Both the position numbers and the translations under genes were made by a program. The notes below the pieces were generated by a model, which did not search any database, was not told the DNA's origin, and worked only from the letters and a program-made list of their open reading frames with translations. 56,522 bases of DNA from CAZNPU01 sp964575335. Its GTDB lineage: Bacteria > Planctomycetota > Phycisphaerae > Phycisphaerales > SM1A02. The stretch spans positions 1 through 56,522 of the forward strand of contig CAZNPU010000024.1 of the NCBI GenBank assembly GCA_964575335.1. The letters run 5' to 3'. Of the stretch, positions 16,702 through 24,561 are shown in pieces (positions within the stretch are counted from its first letter, which is position 1; every line of letters starts with the position of its first letter).

Positions 16702-17541
16702 ATGGTTCGTCGGCCGAAATCTACAAGCCCAAGTGGAGGCGGGATGCTGCTGCCCATGATCTTGGGGTTGGCGGTCAGTGCCGGTGTCGTCGGCTGCGCA
16801 CAGAAATCCCAGCGGCTGCAGGAATTTTCCTCAAGTTCCGCCCCAATCGAGCCTCCGCACGCGGAATCTGCACAGGTGGCGCCAGCCTTGCTGCAGCAGA
16901 ACGATGCCGCCGTTCACGCTTCATCACCGCAGCAGCAGCAACAGAAAAATAGCAGCAGCGACAGCGGCGACAGCGTGTCTTCTGATGAAGCAGCAGCAAC
17001 AGCAACAGCGGCGGCGTCCGCGAGGCCCGCGTCGGTCGGGGCTGCGCCGGTTGATCCCGGCGCTGCTGCGCTGGCCAGTGCGATTACGCAATCGCTGACA
17101 AAGAGCAGCCGCGGTTCAGCCAAGTTGGCCGCAGCCGCTGCCGGCGAGCGCGATGCGGTTGTGGTGAGCCTGGCTGAGCTGCGCAATCAGAGCCACGTCA
17201 GTTGCAGCGAGTTCAACGCCTTTCGAGAGCGTCTGGCTGAGCTGCTGAGCCAGGCCGGGCGAAAGGACAACGTGCGGTTCATCAGCAGCGAAAGCAGCGA
17301 AGAAGCTCGCGCTCATGCTGCAGGTGATGGTGCTGATGTGGATGTGGACTATCAACTGCACGGAGCAGCCTATCTGGTGACGCGGGCCGGCTTTGACTGG
17401 TGGGAGCTGTACCTGAGCCTCACGCCTGCTGACCGCGCCTGGAACATCTGGCGGTCGCCCAGCCGCATCTATGTTCTGCGTCACCCGCAGCCGGGCCAGA
17501 TTCAGGTGCTGCTGAGCGATGAACTGCTGCAGGATGACTGA
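16702..17541 (+). CDS. lipoprotein with LpoB-like C-terminal domain
   Basis: A 279-aa protein whose N-terminus has a lipoprotein signal (hydrophobic GLAVSAGVVGC, with C as the likely lipidated residue). Residues about 50-115 are low complexity: Gln/Ser runs, then an Ala-rich stretch. The C-terminal ~110 residues (FRERLAELLSQAG, then VDVDYQLHGAAYLVTRAG and WWELYLSLTPADRAWNIW) follow the pattern of LpoB/CsgG-type domains, in which a helix is followed by 'D..L.G' and a strand pair. I infer an envelope lipoprotein related to cell-wall synthesis activators; this is not proven. It is divergent from the 66-aa gene. The start at 16702 has an AAGG upstream. Confidence 0.7.
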   Translation: MVRRPKSTSPSGGGMLLPMILGLAVSAGVVGCAQKSQRLQEFSSSSAPIEPPHAESAQVAPALLQQNDAAVHASSPQQQQQKNSSSDSGDSVSSDEAAATATAAASARPASVGAAPVDPGAAALASAITQSLTKSSRGSAKLAAAAAGERDAVVVSLAELRNQSHVSCSEFNAFRERLAELLSQAGRKDNVRFISSESSEEARAHAAGDGADVDVDYQLHGAAYLVTRAGFDWWELYLSLTPADRAWNIWRSPSRIYVLRHPQPGQIQVLLSDELLQDD

Positions 17542-17579
17542 AAGCAATCCGGCCAGATCAATTCACACACGCCGCGGGC

Positions 17580-17906
17580 ATGAAAATCGCGATTCGGCTG
17601 CGATATGACGAGCGTCGCCGTGCAAGCTCTGCTTTCGTATCTCACTTGTGCAAGAAAAACGTTGCGCTGATGTGCGCAGCGTTGGCTCAAGCGGATATCC
17701 GAGCCAATTCTGCGGATGTCCGCACGGTTTATGTGGGTATCCGTCAGGTTTGTGCGGATGTCCGCATGGTATATGCGGATATCCGTCAGACTCGTGCGGA
17801 TATCCACACGGTTCATGCGGATACCCGCAGCGCGTGTGCGGATGTCCGGAAAGTTCATGCGGATATCCGCATGAATCATTCGGAAATCCATTTCATCTCA
17901 AGTTGA
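17580..17906 (+). CDS. possible 108-aa heptad-repeat protein
   Basis: An ATG at 17580 opens a frame through the whole 21-bp repeat array, giving a 7-residue repeat of the form A-D-I/V-R-x-x-x, ten times. Aligned as heptads, the I/V falls at position a and V often at d, which is coiled-coil-like. There is no good ribosome site, all other frames through the array are also repetitive, and one minus-strand frame is open too. It may be a coincidental reading of a DNA repeat. I call it only as a possibility. Confidence 0.3.
   Translation: MKIAIRLRYDERRRASSAFVSHLCKKNVALMCAALAQADIRANSADVRTVYVGIRQVCADVRMVYADIRQTRADIHTVHADTRSACADVRKVHADIRMNHSEIHFISS
17691..17900. repeat. ten tandem 21-bp units with palindromic core
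   Basis: Ten consecutive 21-base units with no spacers. Each begins with a form of the 12-bp palindrome GCGGATATCCGC; central variants are GATGTCC and GATACCC. The variable second half is about 9 bases. Units start at 17691 and every 21 bases to 17880; unit 3 (GTGGGTATCC) and unit 10 (TCGGAAATCC) are degenerate. A 21-base spacing is two helical turns, so all palindromes face the same side of the DNA. See findings for competing explanations. Confidence 0.92.
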
Positions 17907-18002
17907 ACCGCAGAAGCGTCGAAATGCGCAATGAGGTCAGCACGAAACTGCAACAGCGCACGCTGGCGCAGCATGACAACAACGCACACTGAGGCTGCAG
18001 AC

Positions 18003-18752
18003 ATGTCCGCATCATCTTCTTCATCGCGCAAGCACGATTTTCTTCCGTCGCGAGAAGCCGATCTGCTGGACTGGTCGTGCAATTTCAATCACCGGATCAA
18101 TCAGGCTCCTGCTGCGTATGGACTGACTGCTGCGCAGGCAACTGCGTATGCGCAACTGCACGATGCGTTTGCTGCTGCGTATGCGTTGGCGGTCGATCCG
18201 TGCACCAATTCCAAGGCCAACGTTGTTGCCAAGAACAACGCGAAAGCTGCGCTCAAGGCCAATGCGCGCATGCTGGCGCGGCTGATCAACGCCACGCCGG
18301 GCGTGACGGACGATCAGCGGGGAAGAGTAGGGCTGACGATTCCGGACAAGCATCTCACGCCGGCGCGCGTTCCTACAGAAGCGCCGCGGGTGAGCGTTCG
18401 GGAAACGCTGGGGCGCACGGTGCGTCTGCGCTTGTACGACAGGAGTTCGTCGACGCGCCGGGGCAAGCCGCCTGGCGTTGCGGGCGCGGTGGTGCTGTAT
18501 TACATCGCAGCAGAGCAATGCAGCAAGACCGATCCGCCTGCTTCGCTCTCACAATGGAGTTACTGCGGCCTTGCGATGCGGCCGACGTTCACGGTCACGC
18601 TGCCGCCCGGCGCGCCTGAAGGATCGCGCGTGTGGTTCACCGCCTGCTGGTTCAATCGGCGAGGCAAAACAGGGCCGGCAAGCTTCCCCGTCTTCACCTG
18701 CATCAGCCCCGGCGCAAGCAACCTCCCAACCTCACCGCGCCTGGCAGCATAA
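18003..18752 (+). CDS. RINQAPAAY-family hypothetical protein
   Basis: A 249-aa protein of a family I recognise only as recurrent hypothetical proteins. After a Ser-rich head the N-terminal helical part reads LLDWSCNFNHRINQAPAAYG, then GLTAAQATAYAQLHDAFAAAY and an Asn/Ala/Lys-rich helix (NAKAALKANARMLARLIN). The C-terminal half is beta-rich and resembles a fibronectin-III-like fold (VRLRLYDRSSSTRRGKPPGV, VWFTACWFNRRGKTGPAS). No signal peptide or catalytic motif is seen. Start 18003 has a GAGG eight bases before it; an in-frame ATG at 17973 is an alternative. Function unknown. Confidence 0.75.
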   Translation: MSASSSSSRKHDFLPSREADLLDWSCNFNHRINQAPAAYGLTAAQATAYAQLHDAFAAAYALAVDPCTNSKANVVAKNNAKAALKANARMLARLINATPGVTDDQRGRVGLTIPDKHLTPARVPTEAPRVSVRETLGRTVRLRLYDRSSSTRRGKPPGVAGAVVLYYIAAEQCSKTDPPASLSQWSYCGLAMRPTFTVTLPPGAPEGSRVWFTACWFNRRGKTGPASFPVFTCISPGASNLPTSPRLAA

Positions 18753-18780
18753 CCCTCACCCCCGGCCCCCCGGACCCCCG

Positions 18781-19080
18781 GAAGGGTGGTTTCCCGCGGA
18801 GATCGCGGAGAGAGAAAAGAAAGTAGACAAGGAGATGGGGAGATAAGGTACAGGCGTGATGAGGTGACATACGTGACGTATGGAGCAGATCACCTTGTCA
18901 CTCTTTCACCTTGCCACTTTGTCTCTTGTCTTCTTGTCCCTCTGTCTGTCTCCTGCCTCCTGTCTCCCTCTCTTTTTCCCTCTCCGCGTGCTCTGCGCAC
19001 TCCGCGGTAAATTTTGACCGAGAGTGATTCACCGCATTCTCCGCGGTAAACAAAATCTGACCAAGAGCGATTCACGACGG
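18781..19080. repeat. fold-back purine/pyrimidine element with CTCCGCGGTAAA repeats
   Basis: The intergenic stretch 18753-19250 has no gene. Its left part (about 18795-18850) is nearly all purine after CCGCGGAGATCGCGGAG. The right part (about 18890-18990) is nearly all pyrimidine with recurring CTTGTC. It then runs into CTCCGCG and CTCCGCGGTAAATTTTGACC (from 19000), and a second copy CTCCGCGGTAAACAAAATCTGACC (from 19039). The two sides can pair as an imperfect fold-back. The same core occurs inverted at 27640-27657. It looks like a dispersed, non-coding repeat family. Confidence 0.7.
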
Positions 19081-19250
19081 GAATAGAAGGGCACGCGAAC
19101 GGGGTGATTGGAGCGGAAGAAAACGGCGCGCGGAGGGCTGGCCGAACCTGGTTGTTTGATGCCTAGAATAGCCCTTCCTGCGTGTTGCGTGTTGTCAGTG
19201 CAACTCAACGACATATCACCATCACCATCATCACCACCAAGGATGTGCGA

Positions 19251-20561
19251 ATGGAATCGCGAGCGAGTGACAGCTCTACTGCACAGACGGCAAAGAACGG
19301 GAGAAAGCCCGCAACGCGGGTCGGCCGGCTGGTCCGGCGCGGCTTGCCGATTGCAGTGCTGCTGGCGGTGCTGGCGGGCATCGTGGTTTATCTGCGTCTG
19401 GCAGATCACGGGCCGCAGCGTCAGATCGCATCCCACGATGAGGTGCCGATTCCGGTCAATGTGATCACGGTCGAGCCGGCGACGATTCCCATGCAGATGC
19501 GGTTTCTCGGCCAAACCGAAGCGGCTCAGTCGGTTGAGATACGCTCGCGCGTGGTTGGGTATCTTCAGCAGCGCACCTTCGTGGAAGGAGAGGTCGTTGA
19601 ACCAGGTCAGATGCTGTTCCGGATCGACCCGCGCCCTTTTGAGGTCGCTTTAGCTGAAGCGCAGGCGCGCTTGGCCAGCGGCGAGGCGACGCTTGCTCAG
19701 GCTCAGCAGAACCTGCAGCGCATTCGAGATGCGCACGCGGTCAACGCAGCTTCGCAGAACGAATTGGACCAGGCGATCATGCGGGAGCGCGTGGCTGCTG
19801 CTGAAGTGGAACTCGCCAAAGCGCAGATCGCTGCAGCGCAATTGCAGATCGACTACACCACGATCGAATCGCCGATTCGCGGGCGGATCGGCCGGGCACT
19901 GCGCGATGTGGGCAGTTACGTGGACGCTGGTCAGAACGGCCTGCTCGCGGTCGTGCAGCAGGTTGATCCGATGTACGTGCGGTACTCGGTTACGGAAACG
20001 GAGATGCTTCGATTCCAGCGGCAACTTGCTGCCAACCAGATCATCGTTCCCGATATTGATGCGATTGAACTGGAAGTGACGCTGGCGGACGGCACGGTGT
20101 ATCCCTATCGGGGGAGAATCAATTTCGTGGACGTTCAGGTTGATTTGGCGACCGGAACAACCGTGATTCGCGGCGAGGTTCCGAATCCAGACGGCATGTT
20201 GAGGCCGGGGCAGTTCATTCATGCAAGCGTGCTTGGCATTGAGCGCGTGAATGCCATTCGCGTGCCTCAAAGTGCGGTGACGCGCTCGCCGATGGGCGCA
20301 GCAGTGATGGTTGTGAACGATGAAGGACGTGTGGAGCCGCGGCCGGTGGTGCTTGGTGAGTGGTCCGGCGAGCATGACTGGATCATCGAAAGCGGTCTTT
20401 TTCCGGGTGATCGCGTCATCATCGATCACCTGATGATGATTCGTCCGGGCATGGCGGTCGAGCCAAGGGAAGCATCGCATCTCACCGGCGTAAGTGCAGG
20501 TGCAGGTGCAGGCGCAGGCGCGGATGCGGCTGCTGATGAGACGGGAGAGGCGTCGTCATGA
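19251..20561 (+). CDS. RND efflux periplasmic adaptor (MFP)
   Basis: A 436-aa membrane fusion protein that bridges an RND pump to an outer membrane channel. It is anchored by an N-terminal membrane helix (residues 31-48, LPIAVLLAVLAGIVVYL) rather than a lipidated Cys. The order is barrel-sandwich start (VEIRSRVVGYLQQRTFVEGEVV), alpha hairpin with RLASGEATLAQAQQNLQRIRD, lipoyl half closing at DYTTIESPIRGRIG, beta barrel and membrane-proximal domain (GMLRPGQFIHASV, RVPQSAVTRSPMG). A CAC/CAT triplet run lies just before the ribosome site AAGG (19239-19242). Its stop overlaps the pump gene start by four bases. Confidence 0.95.
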   Translation: MESRASDSSTAQTAKNGRKPATRVGRLVRRGLPIAVLLAVLAGIVVYLRLADHGPQRQIASHDEVPIPVNVITVEPATIPMQMRFLGQTEAAQSVEIRSRVVGYLQQRTFVEGEVVEPGQMLFRIDPRPFEVALAEAQARLASGEATLAQAQQNLQRIRDAHAVNAASQNELDQAIMRERVAAAEVELAKAQIAAAQLQIDYTTIESPIRGRIGRALRDVGSYVDAGQNGLLAVVQQVDPMYVRYSVTETEMLRFQRQLAANQIIVPDIDAIELEVTLADGTVYPYRGRINFVDVQVDLATGTTVIRGEVPNPDGMLRPGQFIHASVLGIERVNAIRVPQSAVTRSPMGAAVMVVNDEGRVEPRPVVLGEWSGEHDWIIESGLFPGDRVIIDHLMMIRPGMAVEPREASHLTGVSAGAGAGAGADAAADETGEASS

Positions 20562-23500
20562 TCTCCCGGTTTTTCATTGACCGGCCGGTATTTGCGATTG
20601 TGATCTCCCTGCTGATTCTGCTGGGAGGTGCGGTGTCGATTTGGGTGCTGCCGATTGCGCAGTATCCCGAGATCACGCCGCCCACCATCACCATTACTGC
20701 GAGCTATCCGGGCGCTGATGCGCAGACGGTTGCCGAGTCGGTGGCAGGGCCGATTGAGCAGGAACTCAGCGGGGTGCAGAACCTGCTGTACTTTTCATCG
20801 CAAAGCAGCAACGACGGATCGCTGAACATCACCGCGACGTTCGAGATCGGCACCAATCAGGACCTTGCAGCAGTTGAAGTGCAGAACCGTGTGAATGCAG
20901 CAGAGCCTCGACTGCCGCAGGAAGTTGTCCGTCAGGGCATCAGCGTGGCGAAGTCGTCTGCGAGCATTCTCGGTCTGGTGGCGCTGCAGTCGTCGTCGCC
21001 GGCGTATGACGATCTGTATCTGGCGAACTACGCCACGATCAATCTGCTGGATGAGATACTCCGCGTGCCCGGCGTGGGCACTGCCAGGATATTCGGAGCT
21101 GGCGATTACGCCATGCGCATCTGGGTTGATCCGGAACGCCTCGCGCTCAAGGGCATGACCGTTTCGGATGTGGCAGCGGCGATCCGGGAGCAGAACGCGG
21201 TGTTTCCGGCAGGGCAGATCGGCCAGCAGCCGACCGACGGCCGTGAAGTGCTGCTGACGATCCCCGCCATTACGCGCGGCAGGCTGAGCGAGCCCCAGGA
21301 ATACGCAAACATCATTGTGCGCGCAACGCAGGATGGTGCGATCGTGCGGCTCGGCGATGTCGCGCGGGTGGAACTGGGAGCGCAAAGCTACGCCAACTTT
21401 GCGCGCGTCAACGGCAAGCCTGCTGCGATGATCATGGTGAACCTGCAGGTGGGCGCGAACGCGCTGGAGACCATGCGGGGCGTGGAGGAAGTGGTCGATG
21501 CGGCGTCGGCGTTTTTTCCAGCCGGCATCACGCACTCGATCGCCTACGACACCACGAAGATCATCGACGAATCGATTGTCGAAGTGGTGAAGACGCTCTT
21601 TGAAGCAGTCGGCCTGGTGCTGATTGTCGTTTTTCTGTTTCTCCAGTCATGGCGAGCGACGCTGATTCCGCTGCTTGCGGTTCCGGTGGCCATCATCGGC
21701 ACCTTTGCCGGCATGCTGCTGCTGGGCTTCTCGATCAACACGCTGACGCTCTTTGGGCTTGTTCTGGCGATCGGCATCGTGGTGGACGACGCCATCATCG
21801 TCGTCGAGAACGTGGAGCGCGTGATGGAGGAGGAGGGGCTTGCGGTTCGCGAGGCCACGATCAAGGCGATGGGGCAGGTGACCGGGCCTGTGATCACCAT
21901 CGTGCTGGTGCTTGCTGCGGTGTTCGTGCCGGTTGCGTTCATGGGTGGAATCACCGGCCAGTTGTATAAGCAGTTTGCGATCACAATCGCTCTTTCGGTG
22001 GCGATTTCGGGCCTGGTGGCGCTGACGCTCAGTCCCGCGCTGTGTCGTCTTCTGCTGCGACCATCGCACGGCCGGAAGCAGTTCGTGCTGTTTCGCCTGT
22101 TCAACCGCGCATTTGCCGGTATCACGGCGGCGTACGGTGCAGGCGTGGGCATCGTCCTTCGGCATGCGCTGTTGGCGATTCTTCTGTTCGGCGGCTTGTG
22201 CGTGCTTACCTATCGATCGTTCCAGCAGGTGCCAACCAGCTTTCTGCCGGAAGAAGATCAGGGGTTTCTTATCTCAGCAGTTCTTCTGCCCGACGGCGCA
22301 TCGCTTGACCGAACCGACAAAGTCATTCGGCGCGTCGAAGAATATCTCCTGGCGCATCCGGCAGTTGAGGCGGTGACATCTCTGGGCGGATTCGATTTTC
22401 TGAGCGGCGGCACGGTCAGCAGCAACGCCGGCGCGATGTTCGTGAGGCTCAAGCCCTTTGCCCAGCGAATGGAACCGGGCATGCGCGTTCAGGATGTGAT
22501 TGCCGACACCATGCAAGCGATGTGGGACAACCCGGACGGCATGGTGCTCGCGTTCAACCCGCCTTCCATTCCAGGCCTGGGCGTTCGCTCGGGATTTCAG
22601 ATGGAACTGCAGGCCCGAGGCGGCGCGACGCCCGAGGAAGTGGCGCGCGTGAGCCAGGATCTGATCATCGCTGCTTCGCAGAATCCGATGCTCGAGGGCG
22701 TGACCGGTACGCTGCGAATGGCGATGCCTCAACTGTACATCGATTTGAATCGCGATCGGGCCAAGGTTATGGGGGTGAGCATTGCTGAAGTCTTCGAGTC
22801 GCTTCAGGCGTATCTCGGATCGCTGTATGTGAACGACTTCAACGCCTTTGGCCGCGTCTGGAGAGTGCAGTTGCAGGCTGAGTCGGCGTTCCGCGATGCG
22901 CCGCAGGACATCGATCGCATCTACGTGCGCAATAACGCAGGCGAGATGGTGCCGCTGGCGGGTCTGGTGGAACGGTCATATCGCACCGGGCCGAACCTTG
23001 TGCCCCGGTTCAATGGTTTTCTGTCATCGCAGATCACCGGCGCGCCCGCACCCGGCTACAGCAGCGGACAGGCAATGGCGGCGATCAGCGAACTGGCCAC
23101 TGAGACGCTTCCGCCGGGCTATGCGTTTGATTGGAGCGGCGTGTCGTATCAGGAAATCAAGGCGGGCAACCAGGCGCCGGTTATTCTCGCGTTCGCGCTG
23201 ATCATCGTGTTTCTTGTTCTTGCAGCACAGTACGAAAGCTGGTCGCTGCCGATCGCGGTGCTGCTGTCGGTGCCATTTGCGGTCTTGGGCGCACTGTTGG
23301 CGATCATCATGCGCGGCCTGACGCAGGATGTTTACTTCCAGATCGGCCTGCTGACGCTCATCGGGCTGTCGGCAAAGAACGCGATTCTGATCGTTGAGTT
23401 CTGCGTTGCGATCCAGCGCGAGGGCGTGCCCCTGCTGGATGCAGCGATTCAGGCAGCCAAGATCCGCTTCCGGCCCATCATCATGACGTCGCTTGCGTTT

Positions 23501-23701
23501 ATCTTCGGCGTCGTGCCGCTGGCGGTATCCACGGGCGCGGGAGCTGCGGCTCGACACTCCATCGGCACGGGCGTCATCGGCGGCATGATCTTCGCTTCGT
23601 TCGTCGCGATCTTCTTCGTGCCGCTGTTTTTCGTGATCATTCGGCGAATTGCCGGCCTGTTTGCTCAACCCGATCCCACTCCTGCTGTCACAAACAGCTG
23701 A
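20558..23701 (+). CDS. RND multidrug efflux pump (AcrB/MexB type)
   Basis: A 1047-aa proton-driven pump in the inner membrane that exports hydrophobic compounds via adaptor and outer channel. The N-terminus (MISRFFIDRPVFAIVISL) and the overall duplicated 12-helix layout fit the HAE-1 family. TM4 carries the proton-relay pair in GIVVDDAIIVVENVERVM. TM10 contains the conserved Lys in LIGLSAKNAILIVEF. The second half begins near LRHALLAILLFGGLCVLTYRS. Length is normal and there is no break. No TolC-like outer channel or TetR regulator lies nearby, so the outer channel must come from another locus. Confidence 0.96.
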   Translation: MISRFFIDRPVFAIVISLLILLGGAVSIWVLPIAQYPEITPPTITITASYPGADAQTVAESVAGPIEQELSGVQNLLYFSSQSSNDGSLNITATFEIGTNQDLAAVEVQNRVNAAEPRLPQEVVRQGISVAKSSASILGLVALQSSSPAYDDLYLANYATINLLDEILRVPGVGTARIFGAGDYAMRIWVDPERLALKGMTVSDVAAAIREQNAVFPAGQIGQQPTDGREVLLTIPAITRGRLSEPQEYANIIVRATQDGAIVRLGDVARVELGAQSYANFARVNGKPAAMIMVNLQVGANALETMRGVEEVVDAASAFFPAGITHSIAYDTTKIIDESIVEVVKTLFEAVGLVLIVVFLFLQSWRATLIPLLAVPVAIIGTFAGMLLLGFSINTLTLFGLVLAIGIVVDDAIIVVENVERVMEEEGLAVREATIKAMGQVTGPVITIVLVLAAVFVPVAFMGGITGQLYKQFAITIALSVAISGLVALTLSPALCRLLLRPSHGRKQFVLFRLFNRAFAGITAAYGAGVGIVLRHALLAILLFGGLCVLTYRSFQQVPTSFLPEEDQGFLISAVLLPDGASLDRTDKVIRRVEEYLLAHPAVEAVTSLGGFDFLSGGTVSSNAGAMFVRLKPFAQRMEPGMRVQDVIADTMQAMWDNPDGMVLAFNPPSIPGLGVRSGFQMELQARGGATPEEVARVSQDLIIAASQNPMLEGVTGTLRMAMPQLYIDLNRDRAKVMGVSIAEVFESLQAYLGSLYVNDFNAFGRVWRVQLQAESAFRDAPQDIDRIYVRNNAGEMVPLAGLVERSYRTGPNLVPRFNGFLSSQITGAPAPGYSSGQAMAAISELATETLPPGYAFDWSGVSYQEIKAGNQAPVILAFALIIVFLVLAAQYESWSLPIAVLLSVPFAVLGALLAIIMRGLTQDVYFQIGLLTLIGLSAKNAILIVEFCVAIQREGVPLLDAAIQAAKIRFRPIIMTSLAFIFGVVPLAVSTGAGAAARHSIGTGVIGGMIFASFVAIFFVPLFFVIIRRIAGLFAQPDPTPAVTNS

Positions 23702-23734
23702 AACCAAGAACGGCTGAACTGTCGGAAAATCTCC

Positions 23735-24553
23735 ATGCAGGACCGCCGCTCCAAACCTGAACCGAAGGCGGATCGATTAGTCACGGCGTTGACGCTGATC
23801 ATTCAGGTATGGCTCGGCGCCGGTCTGATCCTCTTTTTTACCCGCCGCGACTGGGAGAACGTCTTTCTCACGCTCACCTTGATCGGGCTGATCGTCGTGC
23901 CGGCATTTCTGCTTCGGCGCATCCGCGTGCATGTGCCGCCCGATTTTCAGCTTGTTGCGACAGCTTTCGTTTTCCTGACGCTGTTTCTCGGCTCAGCGCA
24001 CGATTTTTACTATCGATTCTGGTGGTGGGACATGGTGTTGCATGCAGGATCAGGCTTTCTGCTGGGCATCGTCGGCTGGATTGTTCTGTTTCTGCTCAAC
24101 AGCACGAACACCCTGCCGCGCGAAATGAAGCCTGCATTTGTCAGCTTCTTTGCCGTCACGTTTGCCGTATTTGTCGGCGTGTTGTGGGAGATATTCGAAT
24201 ATGCGGTCGATCTGATCTGGCCGAGCGTGAACATGATGAGTCAGGAAACGGGCGTCGCCGACACGATGAACGATCTGATCGTCGATCTGGTCGGTGCGAT
24301 CATCGTCGCCCTGATGGGATACGCCTACGCCAAGACTGGCCGCTACTCGTTTGTCGTTGACGCTGTTCGGCGGTTCGTACGGAAAAACCCGCGATTGTTC
24401 AATGTCGTCAAGCGAAAAAAAACGCGCGGGGGAAAGGCATCAAGACGCTTCGCTGACATGCGAGAATCGCGCTTCGTGATCGAGATCACTTGCGCATTAT
24501 GGCGGCAGAAGATTTTGCAGGCTGCGCGTTGGAGTTCAGCAAATACGTCCTGA
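23735..24553 (+). CDS. YjdF/DUF2238-like integral membrane protein
   Basis: A 272-aa protein with about six membrane helices. Motifs RFWWWDMVLHAGSGFLLGI and VGVLWEIFEYAVDLI followed by GVADTMNDLIVDLVGA match the DUF2238 pattern: Asp/His in one helix, WEIFE in another, DTM.DL after it. The function of the family is not established. The C-terminal 60 residues are basic and not membrane-bound. It follows the RND pump by 33 bases and may be co-transcribed. It converges on the P-type ATPase with 8 bases between stops; TCCTGA/TCAGGA (24549-24568) could form a small bidirectional hairpin there. Confidence 0.8.
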   Translation: MQDRRSKPEPKADRLVTALTLIIQVWLGAGLILFFTRRDWENVFLTLTLIGLIVVPAFLLRRIRVHVPPDFQLVATAFVFLTLFLGSAHDFYYRFWWWDMVLHAGSGFLLGIVGWIVLFLLNSTNTLPREMKPAFVSFFAVTFAVFVGVLWEIFEYAVDLIWPSVNMMSQETGVADTMNDLIVDLVGAIIVALMGYAYAKTGRYSFVVDAVRRFVRKNPRLFNVVKRKKTRGGKASRRFADMRESRFVIEITCALWRQKILQAARWSSANTS

Positions 24554-24561
24554 GAATTCGA

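Noticed and set aside
17691..17900. CRISPR array
   Set aside because: Units are 21 bases, abut directly and vary throughout. There are no unique spacers, no ~28-36-base repeats and no cas genes.
17648..17992. GYPHGSCGYP-type repetitive frame through the 21-bp array
   Set aside because: Cys/Gly/Pro-rich product arises simply from reading the repeat in another phase; no ribosome site and no family resemblance that I can defend.
19650..20480. 276-codon minus-strand frame over the efflux adaptor
   Set aside because: Antisense shadow; His/Asn/Arg-rich composition and no motif.
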